A stretch of 64,000 nt of DNA from Mesorhizobium sp. 65-26. GTDB lineage: Bacteria > Pseudomonadota > Alphaproteobacteria > Rhizobiales > Rhizobiaceae. Below are positions 1 to 8,081 of this stretch, piece after piece. Position 1 is the stretch's first letter; every line of letters starts with the position of its first letter. Under the pieces are notes generated by a model. It did not search any database. It saw only the letters and a program-made list of their open reading frames with translations, and had not been told where the DNA came from. Location of the stretch: NCBI GenBank assembly GCA_001899205.1, contig MKVL01000025.1:372001-436000 (forward strand). Direction: 5' to 3'. A program made the position numbers and the translations under genes.

Positions 1-680
1 AAGGTCTTCTCGTAGTCGCCCTTGTAGCTCGCCGGCAGGATGACGGCGTTATAATTGTCGATCGAGACCGAGTAGGGGAAACTGCCGCTCGGCGCGTCGA
101 GATGGAAGGCGACCGTATGGTCGTCGACCTTGCGGGTGCCGCCCTTCGACAGCAGGCCCTTGAACACCGAAAGCGCGTTGGAGGCGACGGTCGGATCGGC
201 CAGGCGGTCGAAGGTCGCGACGACGTCGTCGGCCTTGAAGTCCTCGCCATTGTGGAACTTGACGCCCTTGCGCAGCTTGAACGTCCACACGCTGCCGTCC
301 TCGTTCGGCGCCCAGCTCTCCGCGAGCACCGGCCTCAGCGTCAGGTCCGGCTGGGTGACGCACAGGAATTCCGCCGTCTGGAAGACCATCTGGTAGCTGC
401 CGCTGTCGTAGAAGGTGACCGGGTCGATCGCCCCGCCCGGCATCGCCACGCCGGCGCGCACGGTGCCGCCCGGCCTTCCCTGGGCGCGTGCCGTGCCCGT
501 GCCGAAGCCGGCCGCCGCTGCGATGCTGCCCAGGAAGGGCAGGGACAGGCCGAGCACGCTGCCATGGCGCAGGAAATCGCGTCGGCCGATCCGGCCCGCG
601 AGCAGCTCGTCGACAACGGAATTTTCGATTGGCGTGAGATTGCGGCGTGCGTCATCGATGGTCCCAAGGCGCTTCGACAT
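1..680 (-). CDS. Family 5 (peptide-type) solute-binding protein, N-terminal part, cut by window edge
   Basis: Periplasmic binding component of a Dpp/Opp-type ABC importer. Reading begins at the ATG ending at 680 and stays open to base 1 (226 codons), so the C-terminal half is outside the window. Residues 33-34 are the twin arginine of a Tat-like signal (IGRRDFLRHGS), followed by a hydrophobic stretch and an ARAQG cleavage region near residue 67. Family 5 patterns follow (IDPVT, VWTFKLRKGVKFH, KADDVV, FHLDAP). It is a close paralogue of the protein at 8082-9746, with alignable DNA as well as protein. It diverges from the LysR gene at 801, which may control it. Family assignment is firm; the ligand is unknown. 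Confidence 0.9.
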   Translation of the reverse strand, partial: MSKRLGTIDDARRNLTPIENSVVDELLAGRIGRRDFLRHGSVLGLSLPFLGSIAAAAGFGTGTARAQGRPGGTVRAGVAMPGGAIDPVTFYDSGSYQMVFQTAEFLCVTQPDLTLRPVLAESWAPNEDGSVWTFKLRKGVKFHNGEDFKADDVVATFDRLADPTVASNALSVFKGLLSKGGTRKVDDHTVAFHLDAPSGSFPYSVSIDNYNAVILPASYKGDYEKT

Positions 681-765
681 GGCTGCTTTCCTCGCTTCTC
701 GTGGGGTAATTGCCATCTAGTTCATTGTTGACCGCGCCCGAAAAGCGATATTTTTTGATTGGGGT

Positions 766-782
766 CATCGAAATCTTCGATG
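766..782. promoter_or_regulatory. Perfect inverted repeat, candidate LysR operator
   Basis: CATCGAA-ATC-TTCGATG is a perfect 7-bp inverted repeat with a 3-nt centre. It lies between the divergent binding-protein gene (start 680) and the LysR gene. Its right end is 18 nt before the ATG at 801. The palindrome covers an alternative upstream ATG at 780, which argues for the start at 801. That it binds this LysR protein is inference from position. Confidence 0.5.
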
Positions 783-800
783 CAGACCTGGATGGGAAAC

Positions 801-1712
801 ATGGACACCGAGAACCTGCGCAGCTTCCTGGAGGTCGCCACCCATGGCAGCTTCACCGTGGCGGCCAGCCGGCTGAACCTTGCGCAGTCGACCGTCAGCG
901 CGCGGATAAGGGGGCTGGAGGAGCAACTGGGCCGACGGCTGTTCGTGCGCGATCGCGACGGCGTCACGCTGACGCCAGCCGGCCGGCAGTTCCTGCCGCA
1001 CGCATCGTCGATCACGCGCACCTGGGAGCAGTCGCGGCAGGACATCGCGGTTCCCGACGGCTACGAGACTTTATTGCGCCTTACCGCGCCAGCCTATCTG
1101 TGGGAGCGGCTCACCTCGCCGTGGGTCGCCTGGATGCGCGCCCACCGACCGAACGTGGCGCTGCGGCTCGAAGGCAGCTTTCCGGACCTTGCCATCGACC
1201 AGCTCGCCGAGGGGCTGCTCGACATCTGCGTCCTCTACCTGCCGCGCCCGCATCCAGGCATCGTCTTCGAACCGCTCGCCATCGATCAGGTGGTGCTCGT
1301 CCAGCATGCGCAGCAGCAGGGCGACTGGAGCGAGAACTACATCATGATGGACTGGGGGCTGGAGTTTCGCATCGAACACGACCGCGCCTTCGCCGGCATG
1401 GTCAAGCCGGCCATATCGGCGGCGCTTGTGTTCATCGGCTTGCAGCACGTGCTGTCGCAGCGGGCTTCGGCCTACCTGCCGCTCAGCGCCGTCAGCCCCT
1501 ATGTCGAACGCGGCGAGATGAGGCTGATCGCGGATGCGCCGGTGTTCCAGCGCCCGATCTATCTCGCCTATCCCGCGAACCCCGTCTCTTCCGATGTGCT
1601 CGACGTCGCCCTGAGCGGGCTGCGCGCGCTTGCCGCCGAATGGTCCGGCGATCAGGCGCTGGCACTGACGGGCCGCCCGCTCGCCATGTCCGGCAGGCCG
1701 CTCATCGGCTGA
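801..1712 (+). CDS. LysR-family transcriptional regulator
   Basis: DNA-binding regulator of 303 residues. The N-terminal winged helix is clear over about residues 3-62 (NLRSFLEVATHGSFTVAA, STVSARIRGLEEQLG, RLFVRDRDGVTLTPAG), followed by a periplasmic-binding-like effector domain. The ATG at 801 is preceded by GGATGGGA and gives the usual LysR beginning (MDTENLRSFL). TTG 759 and ATG 780 and 792 are in frame but would place the palindrome at 766-782 inside the gene. It is divergent from the truncated binding protein and ends 4 nt from the convergent peptide-importer ATPase. It probably regulates one or both peptide-uptake genes; the inducer is unknown. Confidence 0.93.
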   Translation: MDTENLRSFLEVATHGSFTVAASRLNLAQSTVSARIRGLEEQLGRRLFVRDRDGVTLTPAGRQFLPHASSITRTWEQSRQDIAVPDGYETLLRLTAPAYLWERLTSPWVAWMRAHRPNVALRLEGSFPDLAIDQLAEGLLDICVLYLPRPHPGIVFEPLAIDQVVLVQHAQQQGDWSENYIMMDWGLEFRIEHDRAFAGMVKPAISAALVFIGLQHVLSQRASAYLPLSAVSPYVERGEMRLIADAPVFQRPIYLAYPANPVSSDVLDVALSGLRALAAEWSGDQALALTGRPLAMSGRPLIG

Positions 1713-1716
1713 AGCG

Positions 1717-3774
1717 CTATGCGGGCTCCGACTGCGCCGCCCCGTGCTTCTGCAGCCTCGCGAGTTCCGGGTAGGGAATGTGGCAGCGGATCATGTGCCC
1801 CGGTTTCGCCTGGACCAGAGGCGGCTCCTGGCTCTCGCAGATCGCGCCGATCTTGCGTGGGCAGCGCGTCTGGAAGACACAGCCCGGCGGCGGATTGGTG
1901 GCGCTGGGGATTTCGCCGTCGAGGCGGATGCGCGAGCTCTCCGAGCGGTCGAGCTTCGGCACCGCCGACAGCAGCGCCTCCGTGTAGGGGTGGTGAGGGC
2001 CTGAGAAGACATCCTCCGATGGCCCCAACTCCATGATGCGGCCGAGATAGAGCACCGCGATCTTGTCGGAGAGATAGCGCACGACGCCGAGGTCGTGCGA
2101 GATGAAGATGTAGCTGACGCGCTCCTTGGCCTGCAGGTCGGCGAGGAGGTTGAGGATGGCGGCCTGCACGGAGACGTCCAGCGCCGAGGTCGGCTCGTCG
2201 CACACGACGATGCGCGGATCGCCGGCGAAGGCCCGCGCGATGGCGACGCGCTGCTTGAGGCCGCCGGAGAGCTGGCGCGGCTTGGCGGCAAGGTGGCGTT
2301 CCGTCAGACGCACGGAGCGCACGAGCTCGTCGAGGCGGGTTTCGAGCGCCTTGCCGGAGAGACCGGCGAGGCGTTTCAGCGCCCGTCCGATCAGATGGCG
2401 GATCGAATGCGAGCGGTTGAGCGCCGAATCCGGGTTCTGGAAGACGATCTGCATGGCCTTGACCTGGTCGTCGCCACGCCCTTCCAGCCGTGGCGCCAGC
2501 GTCTTGCCCTCGAGCGTGATCTGGCCGCCCTCGTCGGGCGCCACCAGGCCGAGCAGCAGTCGCGCGAAGGTGGTTTTGCCGCTGCCGGATTCGCCGACGA
2601 GGCCGAGCGTCTCGCCGGGGGCGAGATCGAGCGAGACGTCCTTGACCGCGCGCAGCGCATGGCCGTGGCTGGCATAGGTCTTGTTGACGTTTTCCACGCG
2701 CAGCACCGGTTCGGCGGCCGTTGCCGGCGCCGGCAGCTTGACGTCGGAAGGTGTCGCGCGCGGCAGCGTCTGCGCCTTGTCATGATAGTGGCAGCGCGAC
2801 AGTCGGCCATCGCCCAGTTCGTAAAGCGGCGGCAGTTCGCGGCGGCAACGGTCGTCGGCCAGCGCGCAGCGGTCGGCGAAGGCGCAGCCGGTGATGGTGG
2901 CGCCGATGCCTGGCAGGAAGCCGGGGATGGTGTCGAGACGGCCCTGGTCCTTGCGCTGGCCGCCGCGCGGCAGGCAGCGCAGCAGCGCCACCGTGTAGGG
3001 ATGGCGCGGATCGTTGAAGACATCCTTTGTCGTGCCTTCCTCCACCAGCATGCCGGCATAGAGCACGCCGACGCGGTCGCACATATTGGAGACCACGGCG
3101 AGGTTGTGGCTGATGAACAGGATCGAGGCAGAAAGCTCGCGCCGGAGCTGCGCGATGAGGTCGAGAACCTCCGCCTCGACGGTGGCGTCGAGCCCCGTGG
3201 TCGGCTCGTCGAGGATCAGCATCGACGGATCGTTGGCGAGCGCCATGGCGATCGCTACGCGTTGCTGCATGCCGCCGGACAGCTGGTGCGGATAACGCTG
3301 CATGACGCCGACCGGATCGGAGATGCGTACCCGCTTCAGCATGGCGAGCGCGCGCTCCTCGGCGGCCTTGCCGGTGATGCCGGCCAATTCGAAGATCTCG
3401 GTGAGCTGGCGGCCGATGCGGATCGACGGATTGAGCGCCTTGCCGGGGTCCTGATAGACCATCGACACGGTTTCGGCGCGGGCGCGGCGCAGCGCTTCGG
3501 CGTCGAGCTTCATGACGTCCTTGCCATCGATCGCGATGGCGCCGCCGGTGATGGAGCCGTTGCGCGGCAGGTAGCGCACCACCGAAAGCGCTGCGGTGGA
3601 CTTGCCGCAGCCGGATTCGCCGACCAGCCCATAGGCTTCGCCGCGCCCGATGCTGAGGCTGACATTGCGCAGCACCGCCCGGTTGCGGCCGCCGACGCGA
3701 TAGGCGACCGACAGGTCGTTGAGGTCGAGCGCGTTGGCCGTCATTCCAGTCGCTGCCTTGGCCGGGTCAGTCAT
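1717..3774 (-). CDS. Dpp/Opp-type ABC transporter double ATP-binding protein (DppD-DppF fusion)
   Basis: Cytoplasmic ATPase of 685 residues that powers the peptide-type importer encoded just upstream. It holds two complete nucleotide-binding domains, equal to DppD plus DppF. First domain: Walker A GESGCGKST at residues 52-60, signature LSGGMQQR, Walker B LILDEPTTGLD. Second domain: GESGSGKTT, LSGGLKQR, VVCDEPTSALD. Each half ends in an oligopeptide-type C-terminal extension rich in cysteines (GCAFADRC..., GCVFQTRCP...), which in DppD-type proteins can hold an iron-sulfur cluster. The start overlaps the end of the permease gene by 8 nt. It is the last gene of the operon and meets the LysR gene tail to tail. 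Confidence 0.96.
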   Translation of the reverse strand: MTDPAKAATGMTANALDLNDLSVAYRVGGRNRAVLRNVSLSIGRGEAYGLVGESGCGKSTAALSVVRYLPRNGSITGGAIAIDGKDVMKLDAEALRRARAETVSMVYQDPGKALNPSIRIGRQLTEIFELAGITGKAAEERALAMLKRVRISDPVGVMQRYPHQLSGGMQQRVAIAMALANDPSMLILDEPTTGLDATVEAEVLDLIAQLRRELSASILFISHNLAVVSNMCDRVGVLYAGMLVEEGTTKDVFNDPRHPYTVALLRCLPRGGQRKDQGRLDTIPGFLPGIGATITGCAFADRCALADDRCRRELPPLYELGDGRLSRCHYHDKAQTLPRATPSDVKLPAPATAAEPVLRVENVNKTYASHGHALRAVKDVSLDLAPGETLGLVGESGSGKTTFARLLLGLVAPDEGGQITLEGKTLAPRLEGRGDDQVKAMQIVFQNPDSALNRSHSIRHLIGRALKRLAGLSGKALETRLDELVRSVRLTERHLAAKPRQLSGGLKQRVAIARAFAGDPRIVVCDEPTSALDVSVQAAILNLLADLQAKERVSYIFISHDLGVVRYLSDKIAVLYLGRIMELGPSEDVFSGPHHPYTEALLSAVPKLDRSESSRIRLDGEIPSATNPPPGCVFQTRCPRKIGAICESQEPPLVQAKPGHMIRCHIPYPELARLQKHGAAQSEPA

Positions 3775-4642
3775 TGAGCGCTCCCTGGATGCCGTCGGTT
3801 ACGAGGTTGACGCCGATCACCAGCGAGGCGATGGCGAGCGCGTCGAACAGCACGGTCCACCAGAAGCCACCGCCGATCATGCCGTAATTGTTGGAGATCG
3901 AGAGGCCCCAGTCGGGCGAGGGCGGCTGGATGCCGAAGCCCATGAAGGAGAGCGTGGCCACGGCGAAGATGGCATAGCCGAGCCGCACCGTGGTCTCGAC
4001 CAGGATCGGCGGGATGACATTGGGCAGTATCTCGACGAACATGGTGTGGAATGCGCTCTCATGGCGCAGTTGCGCGGCCGCGACGTAGTCGAGCTCGCGT
4101 TCGGCGAGCACCGCCGAGCGCACGGTGCGCGCGATGATCGGGGCGAAGCTTAGCCCGATGACCACGATGACGGTCGCCTTGGAGGTGCCGAGCGCCACGA
4201 TGGCCAGCAGCGCCACGATCACCACGGGAATGGCCATGAAGGCCTCCAGAACGCGGCTGACGATATCGTCGGCGATGCCCCGGAAATAGCCAGTGAAAAG
4301 GCCGAGCGCGGTGCCGGCGACGGTGGCCAGCAAGGTGGCCAGCGGCGCGACGGTAAGGATGTCGCGCGAGCCGACGATGACGCGCGAGAACACGTCGCGG
4401 CCGATCTGGTCGGTGCCGAACCAATGTTCGGCCGAGGGCGGCGACAGCGCGTTGATGATGTCGTCGGCGAGCGGGTCGTAGGGGGTGAAGTGCTCGCCGA
4501 ACAGCGCGCATATCACCCAGAACAGAACGATGGCGAAGCCGGTCAGGAAGGTGCCGGAGCGCATGAGCGCGAAGAACAGCTCGGCATAGGGACCGCGCCG
4601 GCCGATCGGACGCTCCTGAGTGGTGGTGTCGGTAGCGCTCAT
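3767..4642 (-). CDS. Peptide-type ABC transporter permease, DppC family
   Basis: Inner-membrane permease of 291 residues. A first membrane span lies near residues 32-49, followed by the OppC/DppC hallmark HWFGTDQIGRDVFSRV (residues 73-88). The BPD_transp_1 domain with five further spans and the ATPase-contacting loop around RHESAFHTMFVEILPNVIPP follow. It overlaps the preceding DppB-like gene by 4 nt (ATGA) and the ATPase gene by 8 nt, so the three products are probably translationally coupled. It pairs with the DppB-like protein to form the membrane channel. Confidence 0.95.
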   Translation of the reverse strand: MSATDTTTQERPIGRRGPYAELFFALMRSGTFLTGFAIVLFWVICALFGEHFTPYDPLADDIINALSPPSAEHWFGTDQIGRDVFSRVIVGSRDILTVAPLATLLATVAGTALGLFTGYFRGIADDIVSRVLEAFMAIPVVIVALLAIVALGTSKATVIVVIGLSFAPIIARTVRSAVLAERELDYVAAAQLRHESAFHTMFVEILPNVIPPILVETTVRLGYAIFAVATLSFMGFGIQPPSPDWGLSISNNYGMIGGGFWWTVLFDALAIASLVIGVNLVTDGIQGALND

Positions 4643-5592
4643 TGTTCGCCTCCCAGACGAATGCGTGGGTTCAGAACGGAGTAGAGGAAGTCGGCGGCGA
4701 GGGTCGCGACGGCGTAGACGATGCCGATGGTTAGAATGCCGGATTCCAGCATCGGGAAATCCTTGCCGCGCGCCGCCGTGAAGATCAGCGAGCCGATGCC
4801 CTGGTAGCGAAACAGCGTCTCGATCACGACCAGGCCGCCGATCAGGTAGCCGGTCTGGGTGGCGATGACGGTGATGGTCGGCAAAAGCGCGTTGCGCAGC
4901 ACATGGCGCCAGATGACGGTACGCCAGGGCAGGCCCTTGAGCACCGCCGTGCGGGTATAGTCGGAATCGAGTGCCTCGATCATGCCGGCTCGCGCCATGC
5001 GCGCGATGTAGCCGAACAGCACGAGGAACAGCGGCAGCGACGGCAGGATCAGGTAGTAGAGCTGCGTGAAGAAACCGGCGTCGCGCGGCCAGGCGGCCGA
5101 GATCGGCAGCCAGCGCAGCCAGACGCCGAAGATCAGGATGAGGATGATGCCGGTGACGAACTCCGGCAGCACCGTGACCGAGAGGCCGCCGAGGCTGATG
5201 ATGCGGTCGAGCGGCCGGTTGAGATTGAGCGCCGCGACCACGCCGCCAAGGATGCCGATCGGCACCACCAGGGCGAAGGCGACCGCCGCCAGCTTCAGCG
5301 AGTTGCCGAGCGCCCGTATGACTTCGGGCGCCACCGGCCTGCGCAGGACATAGGACGTGCCCATGTCACCCTGCACGAAGCCCGAGATCCAGCTCCAGTA
5401 CTGCGTCAGCAAGGGGCGGTCGACACCGAGCGTGTGATTGAGCGTGTCGACGGCGCGCTGGTCGGCGAACGGCCCCAGTATCGCGCGCCCGACATTGCCG
5501 GGCAGAACCTGCCCGCCCAGGAAGACCATGACGCTGAGCAGAAACAGTGTGACCAGCGACAGCGAGATGCGGCGTGCGAGGAAGCGGAGGAT
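4639..5592 (-). CDS. Peptide-type ABC transporter permease, DppB family, with a likely AUC start codon
   Basis: Partner permease of the DppC-like protein. The first in-frame ATG is at 5529 and would cut the N-terminal membrane helix in half (296 residues). The reading frame continues upstream without a stop to ATC at 5592, giving an N-terminus (ILRFLARRISLSL...) and length (317 residues) normal for DppB. A perfect AAGGAG at 5600-5605 lies 7 nt before this ATC and overlaps the stop of the molybdoenzyme gene. Most family members begin MLRFL or similar, so either a rare AUC start is used or the base is a sequencing error for ATG. The rest of the family pattern (DRPLLTQYWSWI, EAA loop WRHVLRNALLPTIT) is normal. 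Confidence 0.92.
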   Translation of the reverse strand: MLRFLARRISLSLVTLFLLSVMVFLGGQVLPGNVGRAILGPFADQRAVDTLNHTLGVDRPLLTQYWSWISGFVQGDMGTSYVLRRPVAPEVIRALGNSLKLAAVAFALVVPIGILGGVVAALNLNRPLDRIISLGGLSVTVLPEFVTGIILILIFGVWLRWLPISAAWPRDAGFFTQLYYLILPSLPLFLVLFGYIARMARAGMIEALDSDYTRTAVLKGLPWRTVIWRHVLRNALLPTITVIATQTGYLIGGLVVIETLFRYQGIGSLIFTAARGKDFPMLESGILTIGIVYAVATLAADFLYSVLNPRIRLGGEQ

Positions 5593-5599
5593 GGCTGGA

Positions 5600-5605
5600 C
5601 TCCTT
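5600..5605 (-). promoter_or_regulatory. Ribosome binding site that fixes the AUC start of the DppB-like gene
   Basis: AAGGAG on the minus strand, overlapping the TAA stop of the upstream gene and 7 nt from the ATC at 5592. No ATG, GTG or TTG in the DppB frame lies at a workable distance. It supports initiation at 5592 rather than at ATG 5529. Confidence 0.65.
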
Positions 5606-7952
5606 ATGCAACGACCATCTTCCCGGCCAGGCCGGGAGTATCGGGCGGGTTCAGTATGACAGGCGGTTCAAATGCCGTCACTGGTGGAGCGGCCCCGGCG
5701 AACCGCGCCACCTGGACAAGCGTCGAATTGCAGGTCGGCGACTGGGCGAGGCGGGATGTGCCCCGGTCCGGCGTCAGCACGTTCGGGTTGCCGTGCTTTT
5801 CCAAGGACGGTCCGGCCTCCGACGGATCGAACCAGGCGCCGGTCGGCAACTGCACCACGCCTTCTATCAGGCCGTCGGTCAGCACCGCCCCGGCGAGGCA
5901 CGAGCCACGATCGTTGGAGACGAGGACGACATCGCCGTCGCCTATGCCGCGCGCGGCGGCGTCCGCGCGGTTGATCCACAGGGGAGCGCGGCCGGAAATC
6001 TTGCCGGCCCGGCTGACCGAGCCGTGGTCCAGTTGGCTGTGCAGCTTGTCGGCCGGCTGCGGCGACAGCAGGTGCAACGGGAAGCGCTCGGCGAGATCGC
6101 GATTGCCAAGCCATTCGCGCGGCTCGCGCCACACGGCGTGGCCGGGACAGTCCTCGTAGCCGAAGCCGTCGATGGTCGCGGAATAGAGTTCAATCAGGCC
6201 CGATGGTGTGGCGAGAGGGTGACGTTCGGGATCGGAGCGGAACGAGCCCAGCAGCGTCTGCGAGGTGACCTTGCGGGTGAGTTCGGCGTGGCCGTCGCGC
6301 CAGAAACGGTCGAAGGGCGGCATCTCGACGCCGATGGCGCCGGCATTTTCCCTCGCCCTGCCGTAGAGAAGCCGGATCCACTCATCCGTGTCGCGGCCCT
6401 CGGTAAAGGTCTCCTGGACGCCAAGTCGCGTCGCCAGCGCCGCGAAGATCGCGTAATCGTCGCGCGCGCCGTCGACTGGATCGATCGCCTGTTTCATGGC
6501 GACGATGAGGTTCTCGCGGTTGGAGAAGGCGAGATCGTTCCTCTCAAGCGAGGTGGTGACGGGCAGCACGATGTCGGCGTGGCGTGCGGTCGCCGTCCAG
6601 AAGGGCTCGTGGACGATGATCGTCTCGGGCCTCTGCCAGGCCTCGACGAGACGGTTCAGGTCCTGATGATGGTGGAACGGGTTGCCGCCAGCCCAATAGA
6701 CGAGCCTGACGTCAGGATACGACAGGGTCGCGCCGTTGAATTCGAACGGTCCGCCGGGGTCGAGCAGCATGTCGGCGACCCGCGCCACGGGTATGAAATC
6801 CGCGACCGGGTTGCGCCCTTGTGGCACCGAGGGCCAGCGGAAGCCCATCTCCGGACGGCCCGCGCCGTTGGTCGAGGAGTAGCCGAAGCCGATGCCGCCA
6901 CCCGGCAAGCCGATCTGGCCGAGCAGGGCGGCGAGCGTGATCGCCGCCCAATAGGGCTGCTCGCCATGATCGGCGCGTTGTAGTGACCAGCTGATCATCA
7001 GCATGGTTCGGCTGGTGGCCATCTCGCGGGCCAGCGCCACGATCCTGTCCTGCGCCACGCCGCTGAGCGATGCCGCCCATGCCGGGTTCTTGGGCTGGCT
7101 GTCGCTCTCGCCCATGATGTAGGCGCTCACGACCCCGAAGCCGGTGCAGTAGCGCTTCAGGAATGCCTCGTCGTGCAGGCGCTCCTCGATCAGGACATGG
7201 CACATGGCCAGCATGACGGCGGTGTCGCTGTTCGGACGAAGCGGCAGCCATTCGGCTTCGATTCCGCGCGGGGCGTCGTCGCGCACCGGCGAGACATTGA
7301 CGAGCCGCGCGCCGTTGCCGACGGCGTTGCGCAAGGCGGCCGACGCCTCGTGGCGCGCCGAGCCGCCGCCCTGGATCTGCGCGTTGCGCCAGGGCAATCC
7401 GCCGAAGGCCACGATGAGCTTGCTGTGCCGCTCGATACCGTCCCAGGTGGTGTGATTGCCGGTCAGCCCGTCGGTGCTGCCGAGCACATGCGGCAGGATG
7501 ATCTCGGCCGCGCCATAGGAATAGCTCAGCACGGAGCTCGTATAGCCGCCGATCGTGTTGAGGAAGCGATGCACCTGGCTTTGCGCGTGGTGAAAGCGGC
7601 CGGCGCTCGCCCAGCCATAGGAGCCGGCATAGATCGCGGCGTTTCCGTGGGCCGTGCGAACCCGGTCGAGTTCTCCCGCCACCAGATCCAGCGCCGTTTC
7701 CCAGGACACTTCGACGAAAGCGTCGCCGCCGCGCCGCCCGCTTGGCGACGACCGGTCTCCTTCGAGCCAGCCGCGCCGCACGGCGGGACGCGCAATGCGC
7801 ATGTTGCCCTGCGTGGTGCCGAGCATGGACTTGCCGATCGGCGACGGATCGGGATCGCCCGCCCACGGCTCCACGCCGACGAGCCTGCCCTCCTCGGCGC
7901 TGATCTCGTATGTCCCCCAATGCTGGGTGGTAAGCTGGGTTCTGGATTCCAT
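5604..7952 (-). CDS. Molybdopterin oxidoreductase of the BisC/DMSO-reductase type
   Basis: Cytoplasmic bis-MGD molybdoenzyme of 782 residues, the length of biotin sulfoxide reductase. No signal peptide and no N-terminal Cys4 iron-sulfur motif are present, as in BisC and the DMSO/TMAO reductases. The motif GSYGWASAGRFHHAQSQ (about residues 110-126) places Ser116 where the molybdenum-ligating serine lies in this subgroup. The C-terminal molybdopterin-binding domain is present (LHSQLDHGS, PNVLTPDRGTS). The ATG at 7952 is preferred over TTG 7964. The gene lies between the binding protein and permeases of a peptide-type importer, so its S-oxide or N-oxide substrate may be imported by that system. 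That link is inference; subgroup assignment is firm. Confidence 0.92.
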   Translation of the reverse strand: MESRTQLTTQHWGTYEISAEEGRLVGVEPWAGDPDPSPIGKSMLGTTQGNMRIARPAVRRGWLEGDRSSPSGRRGGDAFVEVSWETALDLVAGELDRVRTAHGNAAIYAGSYGWASAGRFHHAQSQVHRFLNTIGGYTSSVLSYSYGAAEIILPHVLGSTDGLTGNHTTWDGIERHSKLIVAFGGLPWRNAQIQGGGSARHEASAALRNAVGNGARLVNVSPVRDDAPRGIEAEWLPLRPNSDTAVMLAMCHVLIEERLHDEAFLKRYCTGFGVVSAYIMGESDSQPKNPAWAASLSGVAQDRIVALAREMATSRTMLMISWSLQRADHGEQPYWAAITLAALLGQIGLPGGGIGFGYSSTNGAGRPEMGFRWPSVPQGRNPVADFIPVARVADMLLDPGGPFEFNGATLSYPDVRLVYWAGGNPFHHHQDLNRLVEAWQRPETIIVHEPFWTATARHADIVLPVTTSLERNDLAFSNRENLIVAMKQAIDPVDGARDDYAIFAALATRLGVQETFTEGRDTDEWIRLLYGRARENAGAIGVEMPPFDRFWRDGHAELTRKVTSQTLLGSFRSDPERHPLATPSGLIELYSATIDGFGYEDCPGHAVWREPREWLGNRDLAERFPLHLLSPQPADKLHSQLDHGSVSRAGKISGRAPLWINRADAAARGIGDGDVVLVSNDRGSCLAGAVLTDGLIEGVVQLPTGAWFDPSEAGPSLEKHGNPNVLTPDRGTSRLAQSPTCNSTLVQVARFAGAAPPVTAFEPPVILNPPDTPGLAGKMVVA

Positions 7953-8031
7953 GGAACGCGCCAATGGCGGATTACCCGCGGAAAACCGTCAGGGCAGGGC
8001 GCATGGCACCCTGTCCCGACCGGTCGTGATC

Positions 8032-8056
8032 CGCCGGCACCCGAATGGCGCCGGCG
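8032..8056 (-). other. Intercistronic stem-loop downstream of the binding-protein gene
   Basis: CGCCGGC (8032-8038) pairs with GCCGGCG (8050-8056) around an 11-nt loop. It lies 26 nt after the stop of the binding-protein gene and before the molybdoenzyme gene. There is no U-run, so it is more likely an mRNA-stabilising or attenuating hairpin than a full terminator. Confidence 0.45.
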
Positions 8057-8081
8057 CGCGTGACATGCGTTATTCTCCCGC

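Noticed and set aside
2095-3777. Long plus-strand reading frame (560 codons) opposite the ATPase gene
   Set aside because: It mirrors a well-supported ABC ATPase gene in a GC-rich genome; its product is Arg/Ala/Asp-rich with no domain.
5574-6983. Plus-strand reading frame of 469 codons opposite the molybdoenzyme
   Set aside because: Opposite-strand shadow of a full-length enzyme; no start signal or domain.
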